Of a DNA stretch of 64,000 nucleotides, positions 43,813 to 52,605 are shown in pieces. Source of the DNA: JAJEFO01 sp965209045 (GTDB taxonomy: Bacteria > Pseudomonadota > Alphaproteobacteria > Rhodobacterales > Rhodobacteraceae); contig CBDBPW010000001.1 in assembly GCA_965209045.1 (NCBI GenBank), positions 124,001-188,000 of the forward strand, read 5' to 3'. Numbering within the stretch: the stretch's first letter is position 1; every line of letters begins with the position of its first letter. A model generated the notes under the pieces. The model was not told where the DNA came from, made no database searches, and worked only from the letters and a program-made list of their open reading frames with translations. The translations under genes were made by a program, and so were the position numbers.

Positions 43813-45117
43813 ATGCGATCCGTTTCCGCGCTGCTGGCCGGACTGGCACTCATGACATGCCCTGCCCTTGCGCAGGACTTCACAACGCTCAAGGGACACG
43901 GCGGTCCGGTCATGGGACTTGCCGTTGCAGAGAGCGGGGAGGTCGCGAGCGCCAGCTTCGACAATTCAGTGGGGCGATGGCGGAACCGCACGCCGCAATG
44001 GCTCGAGGGCCACGCCGCCGCCGTCATCGACTTGATCTTCCTTCCCGACGGGCGCATCGCGTCGGGGGCGGACGACTTTTCCATCTGGCTTTGGGACGGC
44101 CCGGACGGGCGTGAACTCGGCCGTCACAGGGGCAAGGTCACCGACCTCGCAGTGTCGCATGACGGCGCGACCCTCGCCTCGGCCAGTTGGGACGGCACGA
44201 TCGGGATTTGGCCGCTTGCCGAACCGGATGCCGCGCCCGCATTGCTTGACCTTCGGGACACCGGCGCGAACGACGTCGCCTTTTCGCCGGACAGCAAGCT
44301 GCTGTATGCCGCGACCTCGAAGGGCGACATCCGCGTCTACAACCTCTCCGCGCCCGGCGACGACCCGTTCCGGACACTGGTGCGACACGGATTCGCGATC
44401 AACGAATTGGTGCTGTCACCGGACGGGTCGTGGATGGCCTATGGCGCGGTCGACGGCGTGACCCGGGTGATCGACACCCAGACCGGCACCGTGCTGCGCG
44501 ATTTCACCCTTGAACGACGGCCCATCCTTGCCATGGCCAGCCATGCTGGCACCGGGAAACTGGCGATCGGCGACGGGCACGGGTACATCTCCGTGATTTC
44601 CACAGAATCCTGGCTCATCGAACGCGACTTCCACGCGACCCGAAATGGCCCGGTCTGGGCGCTCGCGTTTTCGCCCGATGGATCCGTGATCTGGGCCGGC
44701 GGGCTTGACAGCGTCGTCTATGGCTGGCCGGTCGAACTGCTGGACCGTTTCGAGCCGTCCATGGGCACGTCGCACAGCTTCCTGCAAGACCCCGGATCGA
44801 TGTCAAACGGCGAGCGCCAGTTCATGCGCAAGTGCTCGATCTGCCACGCCCTTGAGGCCGGAGAGTCGCGCAAGGCGGGTCCAAACCTGAACGGCGTCTT
44901 CGGCCGTCTCGCAGGAACGGTTCCAGGGTACCGGTATTCCGACATACTTGACGGGTCGGACATCGTCTGGACCGAGGAGACAATCGATGCCCTTTTCGAT
45001 CTTGGCCCCGACAACTATATTCCGGGCTCCAAGATGCCGATGCAGCAGATCGCTGCCCCCGAGGATCGCCGGGACCTGATAGACTTCTTGAGGGTGGCAA
45101 CTGGAAACGGGGATTGA
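43813..45117 (+). CDS. Exported WD40-propeller protein with C-terminal cytochrome c
   Basis: A 434-residue protein: signal peptide (1-20), a beta-propeller of WD40-type repeats (about 28-325; LKGHGGPVMGLAV, GHAAAVIDLIFLPDGR, HRGKVTDLAVSHDG and further blades), then a class I cytochrome c with CSICH (341-345) and Met ligand in PGSKMPM. It starts immediately after the fdhC stop. The heme domain could carry electrons from formate dehydrogenase to the respiratory chain, with the propeller as docking platform; this is inference. Fusions of this kind are uncommon but known. Confidence 0.88.
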   Translation: MRSVSALLAGLALMTCPALAQDFTTLKGHGGPVMGLAVAESGEVASASFDNSVGRWRNRTPQWLEGHAAAVIDLIFLPDGRIASGADDFSIWLWDGPDGRELGRHRGKVTDLAVSHDGATLASASWDGTIGIWPLAEPDAAPALLDLRDTGANDVAFSPDSKLLYAATSKGDIRVYNLSAPGDDPFRTLVRHGFAINELVLSPDGSWMAYGAVDGVTRVIDTQTGTVLRDFTLERRPILAMASHAGTGKLAIGDGHGYISVISTESWLIERDFHATRNGPVWALAFSPDGSVIWAGGLDSVVYGWPVELLDRFEPSMGTSHSFLQDPGSMSNGERQFMRKCSICHALEAGESRKAGPNLNGVFGRLAGTVPGYRYSDILDGSDIVWTEETIDALFDLGPDNYIPGSKMPMQQIAAPEDRRDLIDFLRVATGNGD

Positions 45118-45120
45118 GAC

Positions 45121-45255
45121 ATGAAGTCCATGTGGGCAGGCCTTGCCGGCGTCATCGTGATCACGGTCGTGGCATACTTCGTTCTTGGGGAGCTGGGATT
45201 CTCCTCGGCGGAACGCGGATCAGGCAACGCGGTCCGGCTCGAGACGTCGAACTGA
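45121..45255 (+). CDS. 44-residue membrane microprotein
   Basis: A short frame from ATG at 45121 to TGA at 45253-45255, 3 bases after the WD40-cytochrome stop. It encodes one hydrophobic helix (WAGLAGVIVITVVAYFVLG, about 5-23) and a polar tail ending VRLETSN. GGGGATTGAG could serve as ribosome site. The tight spacing in the operon and the clean single membrane segment argue that it is real. No family is recognised; it may be a small subunit or assembly peptide. Confidence 0.62.
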   Translation: MKSMWAGLAGVIVITVVAYFVLGELGFSSAERGSGNAVRLETSN

Positions 45256-45261
45256 CCGGCC

Positions 45262-47346
45262 TTGGCCGTGCAGGAACGAACGATTTTCGATATCGCCGCG
45301 CCGCGACTTTCCCGAATGCTGTCAATTCCCTGCCTGGCGGTTGCCTTGGCATTCGCTGGCGTCGGCGCTGCGGGTGCCGTCTCGCCGGAAACCATGGATT
45401 CCGTGGTCTCGGTCATGCCGCAATGGCCTGGGCGCCCACAGGGCGGAACTGGAGGAACGCCTGGTACAAGCCCTGAGGGCAGCGGTGTTGCCGTCCGCCC
45501 GAACGTCATCGCAACGGCATGGCACATCGTCGAGCCAGCCGAGCGCATCGAGGTTCGGCTTGCCGACGGACGGATGCTTCCAGCCAGCCTGATCGCCCGG
45601 GACCCGCTCAGCGACATCGCCCTCTTGAGTGTCGACGCGAATCTCGCACCGTTTGATCCGGCGTCCGATCCTGCGCTCGCCGACCCGGTCTGCTCTATCG
45701 GCAATTCGTTTGGCCTCGGGCTCTCCGTAACCTGCGGCGTCGTCTCGGCCGTCCGGGTCTCGAATGCCGGATTCAATGCGGTCGAGGACTTCGTCCAGAC
45801 CGATGCATCGATCAATCCCGGCGCGTCGGGCGGCGCGCTCGTCGACACCCAAGGACGGCTCGTCGGCATGGTTTCCGCAATTTTTGCGTCGACGGGCGAC
45901 ACCAGCACCGGTGTCGGATTCGCCGTGTCGGCCGAGCTTCTGTGGCGCGTGACCGAAGCCCTCCTCGCCGAGGGCAAGGCAATCTATCCATCGCCGGGTT
46001 GGCGGCTCGACGTGCCCCGCCGGCACCAGCTGGCGCGCCTGGCCGCACCTGTCGTCACAGCCCTCCGAGACGGTGGCCCGGCCGAGGAAGCGGGCGTTCG
46101 GAAGGGCGATCTTGTCGTCGCCGTCGGCGAGCGGCGCACAAGAAGCCCGCGCGACGCCGTTTCGGCCCTTGCCGTCCTGCCCGAAAGCGCCCGGGCTGTC
46201 GAACTGACGATCATGCGCGGCAATGCGGAACTGAATGTGGCAATGCCGCTGCGTCCAGGAGCGGACGCCGAAAACGGCGACGTGTCGTCGCAGGCGAGCC
46301 ATGGAGACTGTCCTCATCCCGCGGCGGTCTGCATCATGCGACAGGCCGTCTTTCCTGTATCCAGTTTCGACCCGATGGCCAGCGCGACCCGCATCGCTCA
46401 AGCGTTTCTGGTCACCAACCGCCACGTCGTGGCCGACAGGATGGATGCGGTGGTTCATACGCCGGACGGTCCGCGCGGCGCGGAGGTCATCGCGTCGGAC
46501 TACCTTGGCGACCTGGTGCTGCTGGGCGTCGACGGCCTGCCCGAGGACGGGCATGTCCCGACCCTGAATGACACCGCCGCCGAAGCGGCGCGTCTCTACG
46601 TGGTCGGCGCCGATGTCCGCCGTCGGGAAGTGCGGGTCCTCGACCCCGGAACGCTGATCGCCGGGCCCGCCGAAAATGCGGAGCTCGGTCGCATCCACGT
46701 CACCGCACGAATGCAGCCAGGCTTCAGTGGGGGAGCCTTGGTGGACGAGGGCGGCACTCTTGTCGGCATTGCCGTTGGCGGCGGCGAAGGGCGCTACGAG
46801 GCAATCCCCCTGGCACAGGTCATCAGGCTGCTTGAAGGACGAAACAGCGACGCCGCCTCAGAACTGACTGAGTGGCTCGGTCAGGCCTTCGCCAATTGTG
46901 CGGAAAAGATCGATGCCGCCGACAACGGTGCCCAGATCGAGCCGCAGGCCGTTGTGAAGGCATGCTCGACGGCGTTCAATCATGGTCAGCTCCTTGAGGC
47001 TGGCCGCGTGCTCGCGAGGGCCGGGGCGCTTGAAGGTGCGGCGGCGCTCCACGGCCAGGCCGTCCGACAGGCGCCGAACTCGATCAACGCGCGCCTGTCA
47101 CTGTTGGCATCCATGCAACTGGCCGCTCGGTTCGAAGACATGATCGAACACGCACGATGGCTGATCGCGATGGCCCCGGACGACCCGCGGGCGCTCCGCA
47201 TCGCAATACAATCCGGAGTCTGGGGCAAAGTTCCGGAACTGGCCGAAGAGGCTTACCGGCTTCTGCTTGATGCCGACCCGCGTCAGGCCCGCGCAGCCCG
47301 CCGCTTCATCGACAGCGACCCGCCTGCGCCACCGCGCCGGAACTAG
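45262..47346 (+). CDS. Exported tandem trypsin-like protease with PDZ and C-terminal repeats
   Basis: A protein of up to 694 residues. Numbered from the TTG: a first DegP-like domain with H88 (TAWHIV), D118 (LSDIALL) and S189 (NPGASGGAL); a PDZ-like domain (about 255-330); a second protease domain with H388 (TNRHVV), D417 (LGDLVLLG) and S489 (PGFSGGAL); then a helical TPR-like tail (540-680). Both triads look complete. The start is unclear: ATG at 45316 opens straight into a signal peptide (MLSIPCLAVALAFAGV) and may be the real one. Periplasmic quality control near the FDH system is inferred from position. Confidence 0.85.
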   Translation: MAVQERTIFDIAAPRLSRMLSIPCLAVALAFAGVGAAGAVSPETMDSVVSVMPQWPGRPQGGTGGTPGTSPEGSGVAVRPNVIATAWHIVEPAERIEVRLADGRMLPASLIARDPLSDIALLSVDANLAPFDPASDPALADPVCSIGNSFGLGLSVTCGVVSAVRVSNAGFNAVEDFVQTDASINPGASGGALVDTQGRLVGMVSAIFASTGDTSTGVGFAVSAELLWRVTEALLAEGKAIYPSPGWRLDVPRRHQLARLAAPVVTALRDGGPAEEAGVRKGDLVVAVGERRTRSPRDAVSALAVLPESARAVELTIMRGNAELNVAMPLRPGADAENGDVSSQASHGDCPHPAAVCIMRQAVFPVSSFDPMASATRIAQAFLVTNRHVVADRMDAVVHTPDGPRGAEVIASDYLGDLVLLGVDGLPEDGHVPTLNDTAAEAARLYVVGADVRRREVRVLDPGTLIAGPAENAELGRIHVTARMQPGFSGGALVDEGGTLVGIAVGGGEGRYEAIPLAQVIRLLEGRNSDAASELTEWLGQAFANCAEKIDAADNGAQIEPQAVVKACSTAFNHGQLLEAGRVLARAGALEGAAALHGQAVRQAPNSINARLSLLASMQLAARFEDMIEHARWLIAMAPDDPRALRIAIQSGVWGKVPELAEEAYRLLLDADPRQARAARRFIDSDPPAPPRRN

Positions 47347-47377
47347 TCGGGCATCCACCTCTCGGAAACGTCACTGC

Positions 47378-47395
47378 CCGCGCACGGATGCGCGG
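47378..47395. terminator. Weak candidate hairpin after the protease gene
   Basis: CCGCGCA and TGCGCGG form a 7-base stem with the loop CGGA, 31 bases after the stop. No T tract follows, so it is only a possible end of the FDH transcription unit. Confidence 0.35.
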
Positions 47396-47532
47396 CTTCA
47401 ACCCGGACGCGGCGCGACCTGATCCTGTCGCTGGCAGCGTCATGACTGAACGGCAACACGCGGGGGAAACGAAAGTCCGGGCGGGCTGCAAAATGCATCG
47501 CATAACCGTCCGAGATGCGTCATGAAGAATCC

Positions 47533-48228
47533 ATGACGCCTCGCATAAGTGCCTACCTCGTCCATCTGCTCACCGCATCCGGCGCAGTTTTCGCCATGCT
47601 GGCCCTCCTGGCAGCGGTCGAGGGCAACTGGGCCACGATGTTCCTCTGGCTTCTCGTGGCCTTCGCCGTGGACGGGCTGGACGGTCCGCTCGCGCGCGCA
47701 ACCCAGGTCACGGTCAACGCAAGGCGTCTTGACGGGACAATCCTGGACGTGATCGTCGATTTCCTGACCTACGTCGTAATTCCCGCTTTCGCCCTGTTTC
47801 ATTCCGACCTGCTGCCGGGATGGACCGGCTGGGTGGCCATCATCGTGATCACCTTTCTTTCGGCGATCTACTTTGCCGACACCCGGATGAAGACATCAGA
47901 CAATTCGTTCAGCGGCTTCCCGGCCTGCTGGAACATGGTGGTTCTCGTTCTCTTTGCCATCAAGCCCGATTTCTGGATCAGCCTGGCGCTGGTCGTCGCC
48001 TTGGCAGTGGCCATGCTCTTGCCGATAAAGTTCGTGCATCCGTTCCGCACCGCGAGATGGCGTGTCATATCCTTGCCCACGGCTTTCGCCTGGACGTTCT
48101 TCGCCGGATGGGCCGCCTGGGTGGATTTCGACCCCGAGAGCTGGGCGCATTGGGGCCTGATCATCACGACGGTCTGGCTGCTCTTTGCGGGCATTGCGCA
48201 GCAAATCCTGTATCGCGAGAAGCTCTGA
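47533..48228 (+). CDS. pcs: Phosphatidylcholine synthase
   Basis: A 231-residue inner-membrane enzyme joining choline and CDP-diacylglycerol. The CDP-alcohol phosphotransferase motif is DGLDGPLARAT ... RLDGTILDVIVDFLTYVVIP, with the DG-x2-AR-x(n)-G-x3-D-x3-D pattern. Six to eight hydrophobic segments follow. The opening SAYLVHLLTASGAVFAMLAL is typical of Pcs. The ATG at 47533 gives the usual N-terminus; ATG 47515 adds 6 residues. Phosphatidylcholine made in this way is common in alphaproteobacteria. It ends 34 bases before the convergent citrate synthase stop. Confidence 0.92.
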   Translation: MTPRISAYLVHLLTASGAVFAMLALLAAVEGNWATMFLWLLVAFAVDGLDGPLARATQVTVNARRLDGTILDVIVDFLTYVVIPAFALFHSDLLPGWTGWVAIIVITFLSAIYFADTRMKTSDNSFSGFPACWNMVVLVLFAIKPDFWISLALVVALAVAMLLPIKFVHPFRTARWRVISLPTAFAWTFFAGWAAWVDFDPESWAHWGLIITTVWLLFAGIAQQILYREKL

Positions 48229-48262
48229 ACTTCGACCAGCACGCCTGAATGCATCCGCAGGC

Positions 48263-49396
48263 CTACCTGTCTTCCAGCGCAACCCAGTCCCGCGGCTCCG
48301 GTCCGTTGTAAAGGGTCAGCGGCCGGATCAGGATGTTGCCCCGCTTCTGCTCAAGGCACTGGATCACCCATCCCGGCATCCGTCCGATGGCGAAGATCGG
48401 CACGTAGAGATCCATGGGGATGCCGTGAAGCTGGTAGACCACGCCGGAATAGAAGTCGACGTTCACGTTCAGCCCGTGCCGCGCGTACGGCTTCATCGTC
48501 TCGACCACCGCCTGCAGGATCTCGTACCACTCGGGCTGGCCCATTTCCTCGCCCAGTTTCCTCACGCCGTCCCGCATGTGCCGCGCACGCGGGTCCTCGG
48601 CTCGATAGACCCTGTGGCCGAAACCCGTCACCGGCTCCCTGTTCCTGCGCTTTTGGCGCACGTACTCGGCTGCATTTTCCGGAGCGCCGATCTCCTCGAC
48701 CATCTTCATGACGTCTTCGGCGGCGCCGCCATGGGCCGGCCCCGCAAGCGTGGCAAGCGCGGTCGTGATGGCGCCATGCATGTCCGCCTCAGTGCCAACC
48801 GTCACCCTTGCGGCAAACGAGGATGCGTTGGCGCCATGCTCGGCGTGAAGGATGAAGTCCACGTCCGCGAGCCGTGCGGCGTCTTCCGAGGGCGGCTCGC
48901 CCTTGAGCATCCAGAGCCAGTTCCCGGCATGTCCAAGCGACGGATCAGGCTTCGCCGGCTCGCGTCCGGATCGAATCGCGTGATGTGCGGCAATGATCAT
49001 TGGCACCTGCGCAGTCAGGCGGATCCCGTTTTCGAGCATGCCTTCCTCCGAGGCATCCTGGGCGCCGGATTCCAGCGCGGCCAGCGCGGAAACGGCGGTC
49101 CGCAGCACGTTCATTGGATGACCGTCGGAGGTTGCCCGCACTATGTCGACGATCTCGTCAGGCAGGACGCGCGAGGCCTTCAGCCTGGCGTCGAACGCCG
49201 CCAGCTCGCCTGCACTTGGCAGCTCGCCCATGATCAACAGGTGGGCGACTTCCTCGAACGTCGCGTTGGTCGCCAGATCGTCGATCGTGTATCCACGGTA
49301 GTACAGCCGGCCAGCCGCTCCATCGATGTCCGACACCGCCGAACGGTCGAAATGCACTCCCATGAGGCCACGGTTGATCTTCGGTGCTTCGGTCAT
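48263..49396 (-). CDS. Citrate / 2-methylcitrate synthase
   Basis: A 377-residue citrate synthase of the short (about 375 residue) type. Active-site residues are in HAEHGANASSFAAR (His), GPAHGGAAEDV (His) and GFGHRVYR, with a late Asp in VNVDFYSGV. It condenses acetyl-CoA or propionyl-CoA with oxaloacetate. The shorter type differs from the usual alphaproteobacterial GltA (about 430), so it may be a second, dedicated enzyme. Its start codon is only 30 bases from that of divergent pta, whose product feeds acetyl-CoA. CAGGAG precedes the ATG. Confidence 0.88.
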   Translation of the reverse strand: MTEAPKINRGLMGVHFDRSAVSDIDGAAGRLYYRGYTIDDLATNATFEEVAHLLIMGELPSAGELAAFDARLKASRVLPDEIVDIVRATSDGHPMNVLRTAVSALAALESGAQDASEEGMLENGIRLTAQVPMIIAAHHAIRSGREPAKPDPSLGHAGNWLWMLKGEPPSEDAARLADVDFILHAEHGANASSFAARVTVGTEADMHGAITTALATLAGPAHGGAAEDVMKMVEEIGAPENAAEYVRQKRRNREPVTGFGHRVYRAEDPRARHMRDGVRKLGEEMGQPEWYEILQAVVETMKPYARHGLNVNVDFYSGVVYQLHGIPMDLYVPIFAIGRMPGWVIQCLEQKRGNILIRPLTLYNGPEPRDWVALEDR

Positions 49397-49426
49397 GTAG
49401 CTGCTCCTGATACGGCAGGGGAATTG

Positions 49427-50302
49427 ATGATGAATGCTCTTGAAAGGTCTTTCGAGGCGGCAAGGACAAGGAACGCGCGAGTCGTCATGCCCGAGATCTC
49501 GGAAGACGATCGCATGCGCGACGCCGTCGGCCGGCTTGCCGCCGACGGCCTTGCCACGACAGTGCAGCTCGCAGAGCCGTCAGACGAACTGGCGGCGGCG
49601 GTCGTCAGGAACCGAAAGGTGAAACCCGCGCTCGCCCGTCGCATGATCGGCAAGCCGCTTGTGCGCGCTGCGGCAATGGTTGCAGTCGGCGAGGCGGATG
49701 TCCTGGTCGCTGGCGCGCTGGCTCCGACCCGGCGCGTGATCGAGGCTGCGTCTCTTGCGATCGGACTTGCCGACGGCATCCGGCAGCCTTCATCCTTCTT
49801 CCTCATGTCCTTCCCAGGAGGGCGCGAGATGATATTCGCGGATTGCGCTGTCTCCGTGGAGCCGGACGCAGGCGAGCTTGCAGGAATCGCGCAGAGTTCC
49901 GCCGCCTCGGCGGATGCGCTTCTGGGCGACGCACGCGTGGCGTTTCTCTCGTACGCCACGGGCACGAGCGGCACGGGTACATCCGTTGCAAGGGTCACTG
50001 CGGCGGCGGAAGCGGCGCAAGCTGCCGGACTGACCGCGATCGGTCCCGTGCAGGCCGACGCCGCGCTGAATCCGGAAATATCCGAGCGCAAGGGATCGGG
50101 CGCCGGAGACGCCAACGTCCTGGTCTTCCCGTCCCTTGACGCCGGCAACATCGGATACAAGCTCGCACAGGAACTGGCCGGGGCGCAGGCCATAGGACCA
50201 GTCTTGCAAGGCTTTCGAAAGCCGGTCTGCGACTTGAGCCGGGGCGCGAGCGTGGACGACATCGTTGCGGCCACCGTCATCTCGATCGCTCTCGGAACCT
50301 GA
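49427..50302 (+). CDS. pta: Phosphate acetyltransferase
   Basis: A 291-residue single-domain phosphotransacetylase converting acetyl phosphate to acetyl-CoA. Signature segments are RIVMPE-like RVVMPEISEDDRM, ADVLVAGALAPTRRVI, FLSYATGTSGTG and NVLVFPSLDAGNIGYKL. With xsc it forms the lower taurine/sulfoacetaldehyde route. AGGGGAATTG precedes the ATG. A longer frame reading back to 48185 is only antisense to the citrate synthase and is rejected. It converges on xsc with a 192-base gap. Confidence 0.92.
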   Translation: MMNALERSFEAARTRNARVVMPEISEDDRMRDAVGRLAADGLATTVQLAEPSDELAAAVVRNRKVKPALARRMIGKPLVRAAAMVAVGEADVLVAGALAPTRRVIEAASLAIGLADGIRQPSSFFLMSFPGGREMIFADCAVSVEPDAGELAGIAQSSAASADALLGDARVAFLSYATGTSGTGTSVARVTAAAEAAQAAGLTAIGPVQADAALNPEISERKGSGAGDANVLVFPSLDAGNIGYKLAQELAGAQAIGPVLQGFRKPVCDLSRGASVDDIVAATVISIALGT

Positions 50303-50494
50303 CCGGAAACCCCGCGTGACCTTGCCGGGCGAACGCCCCGAAATGCGCGAGCGTTGCCGTCCGCCGGCCCGCGCCCCGCATCGACAAGTTGGACATTGCC
50401 CGCAATGGCTCCTCCCCTTCGCCCATTGCCATGCAAGTGCAAGGCCGCCGGTGCGCCGGCAAGGCGAGACACTTCACGACCCCGCTGCCGACGC

Positions 50495-52267
50495 CTACTC
50501 CGCCGCCATGTCGGCGGCGTCGATCCCTGCCACCTCGACCGGTCTCTTCATCGCGTCCCGACGGAAGGGCTCGCCGAGTTCCTGGTTGATCATTGCCTCG
50601 ATCAAGGTGGTCTTGCCGCCCTTCATCTGGTCCTTGATCGCATGGTCCAGCGCGGCGGTGAGCTCCTCCATGTTCCAGGCCACGACACCGTTGAGCCCGC
50701 AGGCCTTGGCGATTCCGGCATAGGAGACGTTCTCGTCCAGTTCGGTGCCGATGAAATTGTCATCGTACCAGAGGGTTGAATTCCGCTTCTCCGCACCCCA
50801 CTGGTAGTTGCGGAAAACGATCTGCGTGATCGCCGGCCATTCGCTGCGCCCGATGGCGGTGAGTTCGGTCACCGCGATGCCAAAGGCGCCGTCGCCCGCG
50901 AAACCCACGACGGGCACGTCCGGGCAGCCGATCTTGGCGCCGATGATCGCCGGCAGGCCGTAGCCGCAGGGACCGAAGAGGCCGGGCGCAAGATACTTCC
51001 GGCCTTCGTCGAAATCCGGATACGCGTTGCCGATGGCGCAGTTGTTGCCGATGTCCGATGAGATGATCGCGTCACGCGGCAGGGCGGCCTGGATGGCCCT
51101 CCATGCCATGCGCGGGCTCATCCAGTCGGGCTTGTCCGCCCGCGCCCTCTCGTTCCAGGTCGTGCCCGGATCGTCATCCTCGTGATCCATCGAGGCCAGT
51201 TGCTGCGCCCATGCCGACTTGGTGGTCGCGATCGTGTTCCGGCGCTCTTCGCGGCCGCCATCACCGGCCGCATCGGAAAGCCGGGCAAGGATCCCCCTGG
51301 CGACCTTCGCGGCGTCGCCGACGATGCCAACGGTGACCTTCTTGGTCAGCCCGATCCGGTCAGGGTTCATGTCCACCTGGACTATCTTCGCGTCCTTGGG
51401 CCAGTAGTCGAGGCCATAGCCAGGCAACGTAGAGAACGGATTGAGCCTGGTCCCCAACGCGAGCACGACATCGGCCTGCTTGATCAGCTCCATGCCGGCT
51501 CTCGAGCCGTTGTATCCAAGCGGTCCTGCAAAAAGCGGGTGTGAACCGGGAAAGGCGTCGTTGTGCTGGTAGCCAACGCAAACCGGAGCATCGAGCCGCT
51601 CGGCCAGTTCCCGGGACGCGGCGATGCCGCCCTCCGACAGCACGACGCCAGCGCCGTTGAGTATGACGGGGAACCGGGCCGAAGACAGGAGAGCGGCCGC
51701 GTCTTCCACGGCGTTTTCTCCTCCCGATGAGCGCTCGAACTCAATCGGTTCGGGCAGATCGATGTCGACAACCTGCGTCCACATGTCCCGAGGGATGTTC
51801 ACCTGAGCAGGCGCCGAAGCGCGTTTGGCCTGCGCAATGACCCGGGTAAGGACCTCCGCCACCCGGGACGGGTCACGGACCTCTTCCTGGTAGGCCACCA
51901 TGTCCTCGAAGAGCTTCATCTGCGCGACTTCCTGGAATCCGCCCTGGCCGATGGTCTTGTTCGCTGCCTGCGGCGTGACGAGGAGCAGCGGCGAGTGGTT
52001 CCAGTAGGCCGTCTTCACGGCAGTCACGAAATTTGTGATCCCGGGCCCGTTCTGCGCGATCATCATCGACATCTTGCCTGACGCACGCGTGTATCCGTCC
52101 GCCATCATGCCACCCGATCCTTCGTGCGCGCAGTCCCAGAACGTGATGCCGGCCTTGGGGAAGAGATCCGAGATCGGCATGAAGGCCGACCCGATGATGC
52201 CGAAGGCGTGGCGGATGCCATGCCTTTGGAGGACTTTGACGAAAACTTCTTCGGTGGTCATCTTCAT
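50495..52267 (-). CDS. xsc: Sulfoacetaldehyde acetyltransferase
   Basis: A 590-residue thiamine-diphosphate enzyme that converts sulfoacetaldehyde and phosphate to acetyl phosphate and sulfite. The start MKMTTEEVFVKVLQRHG and HAFGIIGSAFMPISDLFP are diagnostic of Xsc against acetolactate synthases. The ThDP motif is VVGFAGDGAFGIAVTEL through NYQWGAEK. The ATG at 52267 follows AGGGAGGATGCCC; the ATG at 52276 sits too close to that site. It supports growth on taurine or other C2 sulfonates. No tauR or taurine dehydrogenase lies in this window. Confidence 0.95.
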   Translation of the reverse strand: MKMTTEEVFVKVLQRHGIRHAFGIIGSAFMPISDLFPKAGITFWDCAHEGSGGMMADGYTRASGKMSMMIAQNGPGITNFVTAVKTAYWNHSPLLLVTPQAANKTIGQGGFQEVAQMKLFEDMVAYQEEVRDPSRVAEVLTRVIAQAKRASAPAQVNIPRDMWTQVVDIDLPEPIEFERSSGGENAVEDAAALLSSARFPVILNGAGVVLSEGGIAASRELAERLDAPVCVGYQHNDAFPGSHPLFAGPLGYNGSRAGMELIKQADVVLALGTRLNPFSTLPGYGLDYWPKDAKIVQVDMNPDRIGLTKKVTVGIVGDAAKVARGILARLSDAAGDGGREERRNTIATTKSAWAQQLASMDHEDDDPGTTWNERARADKPDWMSPRMAWRAIQAALPRDAIISSDIGNNCAIGNAYPDFDEGRKYLAPGLFGPCGYGLPAIIGAKIGCPDVPVVGFAGDGAFGIAVTELTAIGRSEWPAITQIVFRNYQWGAEKRNSTLWYDDNFIGTELDENVSYAGIAKACGLNGVVAWNMEELTAALDHAIKDQMKGGKTTLIEAMINQELGEPFRRDAMKRPVEVAGIDAADMAAE

Positions 52268-52605
52268 GTTGGGCATCCTCCCTTTCGGACACGTGAGTTC
52301 TGCAATGCCAGCCGCGGTTTCGGCGGGATCGGCCCGACGCGCGGGCATCAGGCAGCGTTTAGGGCAATTCCGCTCACAATGTCACGGAAATTCGCGCACT
52401 CCCCGTCCCATGCAGGCAGCCGGGCAATCGGTCCTTGTTGACGAACATGACCCGGCGAACAACCGCTTCAGACCAGGGATGCAGATGCGCCGGAAATCTA
52501 CCATCCGACGCTGGAACCTCACCCTCGCCTCGAACCGGCAGCCTGGCGCCAGAGCTTTCCCAAGCCAGCGAATCGGTTCAGTGTGCCAGCAAGAGGTGAC
52601 GTCCA
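52268..52605 (+). other. Divergent intergenic region (xsc / small conserved gene)
   Basis: A 338-base gap holding both promoters. A less GC-rich element near 52360-52385 includes TCACAAT and AATTCCG. No gene is seen. No repressor site can be assigned. Confidence 0.4.

Noticed and set aside
48185..50302. A 705-codon plus-strand frame covering citrate synthase and pta
   Set aside because: The first 414 codons are antisense to a clear citrate synthase gene; real pta begins at the ATG at 49427 with a ribosome site.
49427..50302. Pta as a truncated gene because it is shorter than 330 residues
   Set aside because: Start, core motifs and C-terminal NVLVFPSLDAGNIGYKL are all present; short forms occur in sulfonate gene clusters.
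52360..52385. Resemblance to a lac operator (ATTGTGAGCGGA on the minus strand) upstream of xsc
   Set aside because: About 12 bases match by eye, but the second half-site is absent and no LacI-family gene is in the window; likely chance.
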